Shown piece after piece: positions 1-8,332 of a stretch of 13,973 nucleotides of DNA. The stretch covers positions 1 through 13,973 of the forward strand of contig JANPDA010000444.1 in NCBI GenBank assembly GCA_031431235.1. The letters run 5' to 3'. A program made the translations under genes and the position numbers. Under the pieces are notes generated by a model, which searched no databases, was not told where the DNA came from, and worked only from the letters and a program-made list of their open reading frames with translations. Position 1 is the stretch's first letter, and every line of letters begins with the position of its first letter. Origin of the DNA: JANNSW01 sp031431235. GTDB taxonomy: Bacteria > Pseudomonadota > Alphaproteobacteria > Rhizobiales > Hyphomicrobiaceae.

Positions 1-85
1 CGCCCAACCTTCTGATCTGCCCTATCAATTCCTTCGGGTCGGTCAGATAAGCGCGTTGCTTCTCCTCGAAACCGTGTTCTTGCAT
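1..85 (-). CDS. 5' part of an unidentified small gene downstream of atpG
   Basis: An open reading frame starts with ATG at 85 and runs off the left edge after 28 codons (MQEHGFEEKQRAYLTDPKEL and onward, ending IGQIRRLG). A strong Shine-Dalgarno AAGGAGA lies on the minus strand at 97-91, five bases before the ATG, so translation is well supported. The gene follows atpG by about 50 bases in the same direction and is probably cotranscribed with it. In most alphaproteobacteria atpD (beta subunit) follows atpG, but this N-terminus does not look like a beta subunit, which begins with a short barrel-forming segment. The visible part is charged and soluble, with no signal peptide. I do not recognise the family; too little is visible to assign a function. 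Confidence 0.65.
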   Translation of the reverse strand, partial: MQEHGFEEKQRAYLTDPKELIGQIRRLG

Positions 86-135
86 GTCGATCTCCTTGGT
101 CGGTCAGCGTCGACCCTATCACGTGTTGTTCACCG

Positions 136-1017
136 CTACACCGCTTCCGCTCCCGAGATGATCTCGATCAGCTCCTTGGTGATCTGAGCCTGGCGCTGGC
201 GGTTGTAGGTGATCGTCAACTTACCGATCATGTCGCCCGCGTTGCGGGTGGCGTTATCCATCGCGCTCATGCGGGAGCCCTGCTCGGAGGCGGCGTTCTC
301 CAGGAGCGCGCGGAAGATCTGGGTCGAGACGTTGAGCGGCAGCAGGTAGGCGAGGATGCTCTCCTCGTCGGGCTCGTACTCGGTTGAAGCCTCGGCGCCC
401 TGGGAGGCCTGGCTGGCGTCGGGGAGCCTTGCTGGAATGAGCGGTTGTGCCGTCGGAATCTGCGCGATCACGGACTTGAAGCGCGAGAAGAACAGCGTTG
501 CCACATCGAACTCAGCCCGATCGAACATGGCGAGCACCTTGTCCGCCACGCCCTTGGCGTGCTCGAAGCCGAGCTTCTTGACGCTGCGCAGCTCGATCAC
601 GTCGATGATGTAACGGCTGAACTCGCGCCGGAGCTGATCGGCGCCCTTGCGGCCGACGCAGATGATCTTGATCTCCTTGCCACTGGCGAGCAGGCGCCGG
701 GCGTGATCACGGGCAAGGCGGGAGATATTGGTGTTGAAGGCGCCGCACAACCCGCGGTCGGCGGTTGCCACGATCAGCAGGTTGACCTTGTCGCTGCCGG
801 TGCCGACGAGGAGCGGCGAGGCGCCCGACTGACCGGCGAGCCGTGCCCCGAGGTTGGCGAGCACGCGATCCATGCGCTCGGCGTAGGGACGAGCGGCAAC
901 GGCAGCCTCCTGGGCGCGGCGCAGCTTGGCCGCCGCGACCATCTGCATGGCCTTGGTGATCTTCTGCGTCGCCTTGACCGAGGCGATGCGGTTGCGCATG
1001 TCTTTGAGGCTGGCCAT
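136..1017 (-). CDS. atpG: F1 ATP synthase gamma subunit
   Basis: This 293-residue protein is the central rotor shaft of F1 ATP synthase. It turns inside the alpha3-beta3 ring and couples proton flow through Fo to ATP synthesis at the inner face of the cytoplasmic membrane. The N-terminal helix (MASLKDMRNRIASVKATQKI, then TKAMQMVAAAKLRRAQ) is the classic gamma coiled-coil strand. DRGLCGAFN lies at residues 87-95, and the C-terminal helix carries the family signature ASEQGSRMSAMDNAT at 243-257. An acidic, Ala/Gln-rich insertion near 200-219 fits the variable gamma loop. The frame is open for 30 codons upstream (to 1107), but that part crosses the repeat element and has no gamma homology, so I chose the ATG at 1017. 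The start has only a weak ribosome site (GGAACGAG). The stop is TAG at 138-136. It is separated from atpA by a repeat element and a stem-loop. Confidence 0.96.
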   Translation of the reverse strand: MASLKDMRNRIASVKATQKITKAMQMVAAAKLRRAQEAAVAARPYAERMDRVLANLGARLAGQSGASPLLVGTGSDKVNLLIVATADRGLCGAFNTNISRLARDHARRLLASGKEIKIICVGRKGADQLRREFSRYIIDVIELRSVKKLGFEHAKGVADKVLAMFDRAEFDVATLFFSRFKSVIAQIPTAQPLIPARLPDASQASQGAEASTEYEPDEESILAYLLPLNVSTQIFRALLENAASEQGSRMSAMDNATRNAGDMIGKLTITYNRQRQAQITKELIEIISGAEAV

Positions 1018-1040
1018 GTATTCACTCGTTCCGGTGATCC

Positions 1041-1172
1041 CTAGTGTTCCGGCCCATTCATTCGATTCCGGCGAAGCTGGATCAATGAATGGAAAGGCGG
1101 AACACAAACAAGGAGGTAGCTAGTGGGATGGCCATTCATTTGGGGTACCAAATGAATGAGTCAGAACACTAG
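1041..1172. repeat. 132-bp CTAG-bounded tandem double-hairpin element (MITE/REP-like)
   Basis: The stretch begins and ends with CTAG (1041-1044 and 1169-1172); a third CTAG lies at 1120-1123. The ends are imperfect terminal inverted repeats: CTAGTGTTC, five bases, CATTCATT on the left, and the same pattern on the opposite strand at the right. Inside are two related hairpins. In the left one, GTGTTCCG (1044-1051) pairs with CGGAACAC (1098-1105) and CCATTCATT (1054-1062) pairs with AATGAATGG (1084-1092). In the right one, CATTCATTTGG (1133-1143) pairs perfectly with CCAAATGAATG (1148-1158) over a four-base loop, closed outside by CTAGTG/CACTAG. There is no credible gene inside. The form suggests a non-autonomous miniature transposable element or a palindromic intergenic repeat doublet. 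It sits between atpA and atpG, only 23 bases before the atpG start. Confidence 0.75.
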
Positions 1173-1197
1173 GCTGGGCTGACGAAGAAAGCCCAGC

Positions 1198-1200
<3 letters not shown>
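1170..1200 (-). terminator. Stem-loop containing the atpA stop codon (attenuator or mRNA-stabilising hairpin)
   Basis: TAGGCTGGGCT on the minus strand (1200-1190) pairs perfectly with AGCCCAGCCTA (1180-1170) across a nine-base loop. The upstream arm begins with the TAG stop codon of atpA, and the downstream arm ends in the CTAG of the neighbouring repeat element. No T-tract follows, so it is not a standard intrinsic terminator. A partial attenuator or 3'-end stabiliser of the atpA message is more likely. Confidence 0.55.
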
Positions 1201-2729
<1,529 letters not shown>

Positions 2730-2730
<1 letters not shown>

Positions 2731-3290
2731 CAGCGAACCTCTTTCATGGCGAATTTCAGATTGTTGAGCTTCGTGCGGAGCGAGGAATCGATCATCCGGC
2801 TGCCGACCTTGACGACGAGGCCGCCGAGCAGCGCCGGATCGACCGTGGTCCGCAGCTTCACCTCCTGGCCGAGGGAAGCTTTCAAGGTTTCGGTCAGCAT
2901 CGCCACCTGCTCGGCATTGAGCGGCATGGCGGACGCCACCTCCGCATCGACCTGCCGGCGATGGCGGGCAACGAGCGCACGGAAGCCCGTGATGATATCG
3001 GGGGTGACGAACAGGCGGCGGTTGCGGGCGACGAGGCTCAGGAAGCTGGCGGTGAGCGGGTGAGCACCCATGCGGCTGACGATCGCGGCGAGCGCACGCT
3101 CCTGGGTTTGCGCGGAGAGCACCGGGCTCAGCACCAGTCGCTTCAGATCGGCGCTCTCGCCGAGTGCCCGATCGAATGCGGCCAGGTCGTCAGCCACCTT
3201 GTCGAGGGCGCCCGCCTCGAGCGCCAGGTCGAAGAGGGCCGTCGCATATCTGCCGGCTACCCCCGCCACAATCGGATTTTCGCTTGCCAC
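2730..3290 (-). CDS. atpH: F1 ATP synthase delta subunit (OSCP-type), GTG start
   Basis: The 186-residue delta subunit sits on top of F1 and joins it to the peripheral b stalk, holding the stator in place. The N-terminal helical domain starts with SENPIVAGVAGRYATALFDL, typical of alphaproteobacterial delta, and the C-terminal signature VDPALLGGLVVKVGSRMID lies at about 150-168. The frame is open upstream to an ATG at 3341, but those 17 extra residues (MRPERPATSASRRDHFD) are not family-like. I therefore chose GTG at 3290, which gives the usual length and has an AGGCGAG ribosome site about ten bases upstream. The stop overlaps the atpA start by one base. It is the first gene of the visible atp operon, so the promoter should lie in 3291-3474. 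Confidence 0.95.
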
Positions 3291-3415
3291 GTCGAAATGG
3301 TCTCGCCTGCTCGCCGACGTCGCCGGTCGCTCCGGCCGCACGTCCGATGGAAGGACATCAAATCATGGGTGAGCGGAGACGGCCGAAGCCCTCGATGCCC
3401 CCGCAAAGACAGGTC

Positions 3416-3445
3416 CGCATAGCATGCCGTGTTTGCAGGGCGCAA
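3416..3445 (-). promoter_or_regulatory. Possible promoter of the atpHAG operon
   Basis: On the minus strand TTGCGC (3445-3440) is followed after 18 bases by TATGCG (3421-3416). TGC directly precedes the -10, giving an extended -10 form (TGCTATG). Transcription would begin near 3409 with a leader of about 120 bases before the GTG of atpH. Both boxes are only partial matches and the call rests partly on position. Confidence 0.3.
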
Positions 3446-3474
3446 CAGGTCGCCCCGACGCCCGATGCCGCAGC

Positions 3475-4404
3475 TCAGTCGCGTCGCCACAGGTTGGCTC
3501 CCAGACCGCTGCGAACCAGCGCCACGCCCGCCAGAATCAGCACGAGCGCGATCAGCGCATTCGCCGGGAGCCGCTCGCCGAGTGTGGCCGAGCTCCAGAC
3601 GACGCCGCTGACCGGCACGAGGAAATTGATCATCGAGAAGAAGGACGCACCCTGGCGGCGGACGATCTCGAACAGCGTGATGGTGCCGAGCGCCGTCTGG
3701 ATGCCGCCGAGCGCGCAGATCGTCAGGATCGAGGTGGTCGAGGGCGTGATCGCGGCCACGTCGTCGAGGATGAATGCGGCCGGCACCATGATCAGCGCCG
3801 AGACCACCATCACGGTCGCGATCACCGCGAGTTGCGAGGTGCCGACGAGCTGTTTGGTGACAATGGCGTTGTAGCCGTAGCAGGCCGCCGCCGCGGCGAT
3901 CGCGAGCTGGCGGACGGTCTCGATGCCGAGCGTGGAAAGCTTGTCCGGCCCGATCAGCACCAGCAGCCCGGCGAAGCCGAGCGCCAGGCCGGCGAGCTTG
4001 CCGCCGTTCAGCTTCTCGTCGCGGGTCAGGACATGGGCGAACAGCACCGTCATCAGCGGCATCACCGCCATCAGGATCGCCGCAACGCCGCTGTCGACCC
4101 GCTCCTGGCCCCAAGCGATCAGCACGTAGGGCACCACGTTGCCGGTCGCGACCACGATCAGGATCAGCCGCCACAGCCGCGGGTTGCGCGGCATGCGCTC
4201 GCCCGCCGCGACCGCGATCGCGGTCAGCACCAGGGACGCGACGACGAGCCGCAGGGCCGTCATGCTGACCGCCGGAACGGTTGCCACGCCGAGCTTGATC
4301 AGCGGAAAGCTCGCGCCCCAGGCCGCAGCCAGACCGAAAAGCAGGACATAGTCGATCACCCCGGCGGGCCGGGCGAGAGAAGACCTGTCGAGGGGCTGGC
4401 TCAT
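3475..4404 (-). CDS. EamA/DMT-family transporter, ten predicted membrane helices
   Basis: This 309-residue inner-membrane protein belongs to the drug/metabolite transporter superfamily, whose members export or import small metabolites such as amino acids. It has two EamA repeats of about five hydrophobic helices each, at roughly 18-151 and 166-303. The N-terminal repeat carries WGASFPLIK (29-37) and an acidic end to its fourth helix (LTRDEKL, E130). The second repeat has the matching INFLVPVSGVVWSS and LGER (E277). The frame is open upstream to 4584, but that stretch overlaps the divergent lipoprotein gene and has no family character, so I chose the ATG at 4404. No clear Shine-Dalgarno precedes it. 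The stop at 3475 leaves about 180 bases to the atp operon, which runs the same way. The substrate cannot be told from sequence. Confidence 0.9.
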   Translation of the reverse strand: MSQPLDRSSLARPAGVIDYVLLFGLAAAWGASFPLIKLGVATVPAVSMTALRLVVASLVLTAIAVAAGERMPRNPRLWRLILIVVATGNVVPYVLIAWGQERVDSGVAAILMAVMPLMTVLFAHVLTRDEKLNGGKLAGLALGFAGLLVLIGPDKLSTLGIETVRQLAIAAAAACYGYNAIVTKQLVGTSQLAVIATVMVVSALIMVPAAFILDDVAAITPSTTSILTICALGGIQTALGTITLFEIVRRQGASFFSMINFLVPVSGVVWSSATLGERLPANALIALVLILAGVALVRSGLGANLWRRD

Positions 4405-4507
4405 GCGCGGCGCTAGCACGCAGTGGCTCGTCGAGCAACGCGGTGCCATGGCATTTGCGAATCGGGCGGCGCCGGAATACCGTTGTGAACGGATGGGGGA
4501 GAACGAA

Positions 4508-4888
4508 ATGACAAAGTCGCATTGGACCGCATGCGCCTTGGGATTCGCCCTAGCAGGTTGTGCGTCCTCGTCGAGCGATATCACAGCTTCCTATGTTTCA
4601 CCGCTGCAGTACCAAGCTTACAGCTGCGAGCAGATCGCGGCGGAAGCTGGCAGAATTTCGGCCCGAGTTTCGCAGCTTGCTGGCGTACAGGATAACAAGG
4701 CTACGAATGATGCCGTGGCTACTGGTGTAGCGATCGTGTTGTTCTGGCCCGCGGCGTTCATGGTCAATGGCGATGGCCAGACTGCTGCCGAGTTGGCACG
4801 CCTCAAGGGTGAGTTCGAAGCTGTAGAAAAGGCCTCGATCGAGAAGAGCTGCGGTTTGACGTTCAGACAGCAGACGACCGGGACCTGA
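4508..4888 (+). CDS. Small secreted lipoprotein of a conserved unknown family
   Basis: The 126-residue product starts with a lipoprotein signal peptide: MTKSHWTACALGFALAGC, lipobox LAGC at residues 15-18, so C18 would be lipidated. The mature part has YVSPLQYQAYSC, a helical stretch, a short hydrophobic segment (VATGVAIVLFWPAAFMV) and a final helix ELARLKGEFEAVEKASIEK before SCGL. I recall this layout (SPLQYQxYSC, VLFWPA, LKGEYEA) from small uncharacterised alphaproteobacterial lipoproteins; no biochemical role is known to me. The ATG at 4508 was chosen over upstream starts because GGGGGAGAA lies just before it and the signal peptide begins there. Codon use is less GC-biased than in the neighbours (many GCT, GTA, ACT), which suggests recent acquisition. 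It diverges from the EamA gene, with 103 bases between the two starts. Confidence 0.85.
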   Translation: MTKSHWTACALGFALAGCASSSSDITASYVSPLQYQAYSCEQIAAEAGRISARVSQLAGVQDNKATNDAVATGVAIVLFWPAAFMVNGDGQTAAELARLKGEFEAVEKASIEKSCGLTFRQQTTGT

Positions 4889-5013
4889 CGTACCAGAGCA
4901 CGCCCGGTCGGAGTCGATGCGGCAAAGTGACCGGCGACAACGCCAACACCATCACGGTGCTGAATGCAGGCGCCGGAGCGATCGAGGCAACCGACTTCGA
5001 TTTCGTTCCCTGA
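4882..5013 (+). pseudogene. Possible 3' remnant of a lost gene
   Basis: Overlapping the end of the lipoprotein gene in another frame is an open stretch without a usable start that ends in TGA at 5011-5013. Its last residues read CGKVTGDNANTITVLNAG followed by AGAIEATDFDFVP. This looks like a genuine beta-rich protein end, reminiscent of repeat-rich extracellular or calcium-binding proteins, rather than random translation. There is no start codon or ribosome site, so it would be a truncated leftover. The evidence is composition and appearance only; it could be chance. Confidence 0.25.
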
Positions 5014-5028
5014 TCCGGCCACACCTCA

Positions 5029-5056
5029 CCCCGGCGCGCCCAACACCGCGCCGGGG
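5029..5056. terminator. Strong GC hairpin between convergent units
   Basis: CCCCGGCGCG (5029-5038) pairs perfectly with CGCGCCGGGG (5047-5056) over an eight-base loop. It lies between the plus-strand lipoprotein/remnant region and the 3' end of the minus-strand aminotransferase. Only a short ATTT follows on the plus strand, so the T-tract is weak. Position and stem strength favour a terminator serving one or both directions. Confidence 0.55.
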
Positions 5057-5072
5057 ATTTGCTTGGCCGGGC

Positions 5073-6428
5073 TCACGCGCGCTTCGGCAGCCCGGCATGC
5101 ACCTGGTCGAGGGTGCGCCGCAGGATCGTGAACAGCTCCTCGATCTGGGGCTCGGTGATGATGAAGGGCGGCGCCAGCACCACGGCCTGGCCGAGCGGCC
5201 GGCAGATCAGCCCGTTCTTCAGCGCTTGCCGCGCGATCCGCTCGCTGACGTCGAAGCTGCCGGGATAGGCCTGCTTCGTGCGCTTGTCCGCGACCATCTC
5301 CAACGCGCCCATCAAGCCGACACCGCGCGCCTCGCCCACCATCGGATGGCTCGCCATGGCGGCGAGCCGCTGCTGAAAGGCGGGCGCGACCTTCTTGACG
5401 TTGGCGAAGGCTCCCCCCTCGATCTCGTCGAGCGCGGCCATCGCAATCGCGCAACCAACCGGGTGGGCGCCGGTCGTGAAGCCGTGCGGCACCTCCTCGA
5501 TCTTGGCAACGGCCTTTTCCAGTCGCTCGGTCATGGCGTTGGAAAGGATGATGGCGCCCATCGGGAAGAAGCCTGCCGTGATCACCTTGGAGGCAACGAC
5601 GATGTCGGGCTCGATGCCGTATTTGAGCGAGCCCCAGAATTCGCCGGTGCGCCCGAAGCCGCAGATCACCTCGTCGGCAATCAATGGAATGCCGTACTTG
5701 CGCAGCACCGGCTGGATCGCCTGGAAATAGCCCTTGGGCGGGGGAATGACGCCACCTGCCCCCATCACCGGCTCGGCAATGTAGCCGGCGAAGAACTCGG
5801 GGCCGGTGTTGCGGATCGTCTGCTCGAGCTCCAGGCCGAGGCGCGCGGAGAAGGCCTCCTCGCTCTCCCCAGGCAGGCCTTCGCGCCAATGATGCGGGCA
5901 GGTCAGAAACCGCACCTCCGGCAGCGGCAGCCCCGACGCCGACTTCACGTAGTCCTTGCCGGTCAGGCTCGACGTCATGATCGTCATGCCGTGATAGCCG
6001 TTCTTGCGCGACAGCATCAGCCGGCGATGAGGCTTGCCTTCGGATTCGGCGAGAATCCACAGCAGCTTGACCACGCTGTCGTTGGCTTCCGACCCGGAAT
6101 TCGCATAGAAAACGCGGTTGGCCTGCATCGGCGCGAGCTTGACGAGGCGCTCGGACAGGTCGAGCGCGGCCTGCCCGACACGGCCGAAGAAGGCATGGTA
6201 GGCGGGGAGCTTGGCATAGGCACGTTGCGCCGCCTCGATCAGCTTCTTGTTGTCGAAGCCGAGCACCACGTTCCACAGACCGGAATTGCCCTCCAGATAG
6301 CGCTTGCCCTGGTCGTCGACGATGTAGATGCCATCGCCGCGCTCGATCACGACGGGGCCTGATTCCTCGAGCGTTGGGATGTGCGAGAACGGATGCATGA
6401 AGGCGCTCGGATAGTTGCGTTTGCTCAT
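5073..6428 (-). CDS. Class III PLP-dependent aminotransferase (omega-transaminase type)
   Basis: The 451-residue product is a fold-type I PLP enzyme that moves an amino group from an amine or omega-amino acid to a keto acid such as pyruvate. Visible landmarks are GNSGLWNVVLGF near 47-58, the phosphate-binding SGSEAND at 111-117, YHG at 145-147 that stacks on the cofactor, the pyridine-nitrogen aspartate D252 in ADEVICGFGRTG, and the Schiff-base lysine K281 in ASKVITAGFFPMGA. GFTTGAHPVGCA at about 316-327 completes the second-subunit phosphate site. Length is normal and all key residues are present. The start ATG at 6428 has GGAG seven bases upstream; a longer frame upstream has no family character. 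It diverges from an acyl-CoA ligase across 221 bases, which may mean shared regulation and a common catabolic route. The amino donor cannot be named from sequence. Confidence 0.93.
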   Translation of the reverse strand: MSKRNYPSAFMHPFSHIPTLEESGPVVIERGDGIYIVDDQGKRYLEGNSGLWNVVLGFDNKKLIEAAQRAYAKLPAYHAFFGRVGQAALDLSERLVKLAPMQANRVFYANSGSEANDSVVKLLWILAESEGKPHRRLMLSRKNGYHGMTIMTSSLTGKDYVKSASGLPLPEVRFLTCPHHWREGLPGESEEAFSARLGLELEQTIRNTGPEFFAGYIAEPVMGAGGVIPPPKGYFQAIQPVLRKYGIPLIADEVICGFGRTGEFWGSLKYGIEPDIVVASKVITAGFFPMGAIILSNAMTERLEKAVAKIEEVPHGFTTGAHPVGCAIAMAALDEIEGGAFANVKKVAPAFQQRLAAMASHPMVGEARGVGLMGALEMVADKRTKQAYPGSFDVSERIARQALKNGLICRPLGQAVVLAPPFIITEPQIEELFTILRRTLDQVHAGLPKRA

Positions 6429-6649
6429 GGCAGTCTCCGACTTGGAACGGGATGCGCGATCCGCCGATCGTGTCACACTCCGGCCGATCCAGGGAGGGCC
6501 GAAATGCATGGTCGAACGTGCGACCGGATCGTAGGTCGGACCGGGCGAGCACAAAGTCGGGCGTCTGATTGCGCGCGCCCACTCACCACCGGCCAGCAAA
6601 CTGCGATAGGCTGGTCTGCCGGCACGGTTGCAACAGTGAGGAGGAATCA

Positions 6650-8302
6650 ATGCTCAAAGGCCAGATGATGGAGCGCCCGCTGTTGATCGCGGACATCATC
6701 ACCTACGCCTCCGATGTGTTCGGGGCTGCGGGCATCGTCTCCAACACGGTCGAGGGCGGCATCCATCGCGAGAGCTATCGCGAGGCGTCGGCGCGCATCG
6801 CCCAACTCGCGCATGCCCTGGTCGAATTGGGGGTGCGGCCCGGCGACCGGGTGGCGACGCTGGCCTGGAACGGCTACCGGCATTTCGAGCTCTATTACGC
6901 GATCTCGGGCATCGGTGCCGTCTGCCACACCATCAATCCGCGGCTCTTCCCCGAGCAGATCGCCTATATCGTCACCCATGCAGGCGACAAGCTGCTGTTC
7001 AGCGACCTGACCTTCATTCCGCTCGTCGAGAAGCTGCGGGACAAGCTGCCAGCGGGTCTGGCCGTGATCGCCATGACCGACGAGGCGCATATGCCGCGCT
7101 CCGCCGCGCTGCCGGTGCTCGGCTGCTACGAGACGCTGATCGCAGGCAAGCCGACGAGCTTCGATTGGCCCGAGCTCGACGAGGGCACCGCAGCCGGGCT
7201 CTGCTATACCTCGGGCACCACCGGCGAGCCCAAGGGCGCACTTTACTCGCACCGCTCCAGCGTGCTGCACGCGCTCGTTGCCGCAACCGGCAACCGCAGC
7301 TCGTTCGGCTCCGATCGCCGCATTCTGCCAGTGGTGCCGCTCTTCCATGTCAATGCCTGGGGTCTGCCATACGCCGCACCGATGACGGGCACGAGCCTCG
7401 TCATGCCCGGCGCCAAGCTCGATGGCAGAAGCGTGTTCGACCTGATGGATAGCGAAGGGGTCCATTCGGGCTGGGGCGTGCCGACGGTCTGGCAAATGCT
7501 GATCGGGGAGATGCAGGCGCGCGGGCGGGCGCCCGCCGGGCTGCAACAGGTGATCATCGGTGGCGCCGCGCCGTCGCTCGCCATGATCACCACCTTCGAG
7601 CACGATTTCGGCGTCGAGGTGATCCAGGGCTGGGGCATGACCGAGATGAGCCCGATCGGCACTACCTCGATGCTGCAGCCCGCCGTGCAGGCGCTGCCGC
7701 TCGACGAGCGGCTGAAGCTGAAGGCGAAGGCCGGGCGGCGGCTGTTCGGCGTCGAGATGAAGATCGTCGGGGCGGATGGTGCGCGACTGCCCAACGACGG
7801 CAAGGCCTCGGGCGATCTCTATGTGCGCGGCAACACCATCTCGTCGGGCTATTATGCGAACGAGGCCGCCTCGGCCGAGGCACTCGATGCCGAGGGCTGG
7901 TTCAAGACCGGCGATGTCGCCACGATCGACGCGGCCGGCATCATGACCATCACCGATCGCAGCAAGGACCTGATCAAGTCGGGCGGGGAATGGATCAGCT
8001 CGATCGACGTGGAGAATGCAGCTGCCGGATGCCCGGGCGTGGGCGCCTGCGCGGTGATCGGCGTGCCGCACCCGAAATGGGGCGAGCGGCCATTGTTGGT
8101 GGTGGTGGCGAAGGCGGGTGAGACGCCGCGGCGTGAGGAGATTTTGGGGTTCCTCGGCGCGCGCATCGCCAAGTGGCAGCTTCCCGACGACGTCGTTCTG
8201 GTCGAGGCGCTGCCGATGACAGCGACGGGCAAGGTGTCGAAGAAGGACCTGCGGGAGCGCTTCAAGGCGCACGTGCTGCCGGAGGTGGCGGGAGGAGGGT
8301 GA
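6650..8302 (+). CDS. AMP-forming acyl-CoA ligase (medium-chain/AlkK-DmdB type)
   Basis: The 550-residue cytoplasmic enzyme activates a carboxylic acid with ATP to an acyl-adenylate and transfers it to CoA. The ANL signature loop YTSGTTGEPKG is at 186-196, the A5 motif GWGMTEMSP at 327-335, the ATP-ribose aspartate in WFKTGD (D422), the hinge near DRSKDLIKSGGEWIS (436-450), and the catalytic lysine K528 in TATGKVSKKDL. The N-terminal region (LAWNGYRHFELYYAISGIGA, then VCHTINPRLFPEQIAYIV) resembles fatty acyl-CoA ligases of the AlkK type and 3-methylmercaptopropionyl-CoA ligase DmdB; the exact acid is undetermined. The ATG at 6650 was chosen because a strong GAGGAGGAA lies at 6638-6646. It ends 30 bases before the convergent hipA and has no obvious terminator after it. 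Confidence 0.93.
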   Translation: MLKGQMMERPLLIADIITYASDVFGAAGIVSNTVEGGIHRESYREASARIAQLAHALVELGVRPGDRVATLAWNGYRHFELYYAISGIGAVCHTINPRLFPEQIAYIVTHAGDKLLFSDLTFIPLVEKLRDKLPAGLAVIAMTDEAHMPRSAALPVLGCYETLIAGKPTSFDWPELDEGTAAGLCYTSGTTGEPKGALYSHRSSVLHALVAATGNRSSFGSDRRILPVVPLFHVNAWGLPYAAPMTGTSLVMPGAKLDGRSVFDLMDSEGVHSGWGVPTVWQMLIGEMQARGRAPAGLQQVIIGGAAPSLAMITTFEHDFGVEVIQGWGMTEMSPIGTTSMLQPAVQALPLDERLKLKAKAGRRLFGVEMKIVGADGARLPNDGKASGDLYVRGNTISSGYYANEAASAEALDAEGWFKTGDVATIDAAGIMTITDRSKDLIKSGGEWISSIDVENAAAGCPGVGACAVIGVPHPKWGERPLLVVVAKAGETPRREEILGFLGARIAKWQLPDDVVLVEALPMTATGKVSKKDLRERFKAHVLPEVAGGG

Positions 8303-8332
8303 GTGGGGAAGGGGCCAAACCCATTGTGTTTT

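Noticed and set aside
1018..1107. N-terminal extension of atpG
   Set aside because: The extra 30 residues are encoded by the repeat element and have no similarity to gamma subunits; the family N-terminus starts at 1017.
1110..1117. Consensus Shine-Dalgarno AAGGAGGT on the plus strand in the repeat element
   Set aside because: The frames after it are short and antisense to the atp genes, so no gene is supported.
4410..4438. Promoter-like boxes (TTGCTC and TAGCGC, 17 bases apart, minus strand) that would give a leaderless EamA transcript
   Set aside because: The -10 matches the consensus at only two positions, so the evidence is too thin.
3257..4522. 421-codon minus-strand frame across the EamA gene and the atpH leader
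   Set aside because: It overlaps the membrane protein in another frame, has Arg/Asp-rich content and no ribosome site or domain.
4917..6362. 481-codon plus-strand frame opposite the aminotransferase
   Set aside because: Antisense shadow of a gene with intact catalytic motifs; Arg/His/Asp-rich with no recognisable domain.
6647..8272. 541-codon minus-strand frame opposite the acyl-CoA ligase
   Set aside because: Same cause: high GC at third positions leaves the antisense frame open. The ligase motifs on the plus strand are unmistakable.
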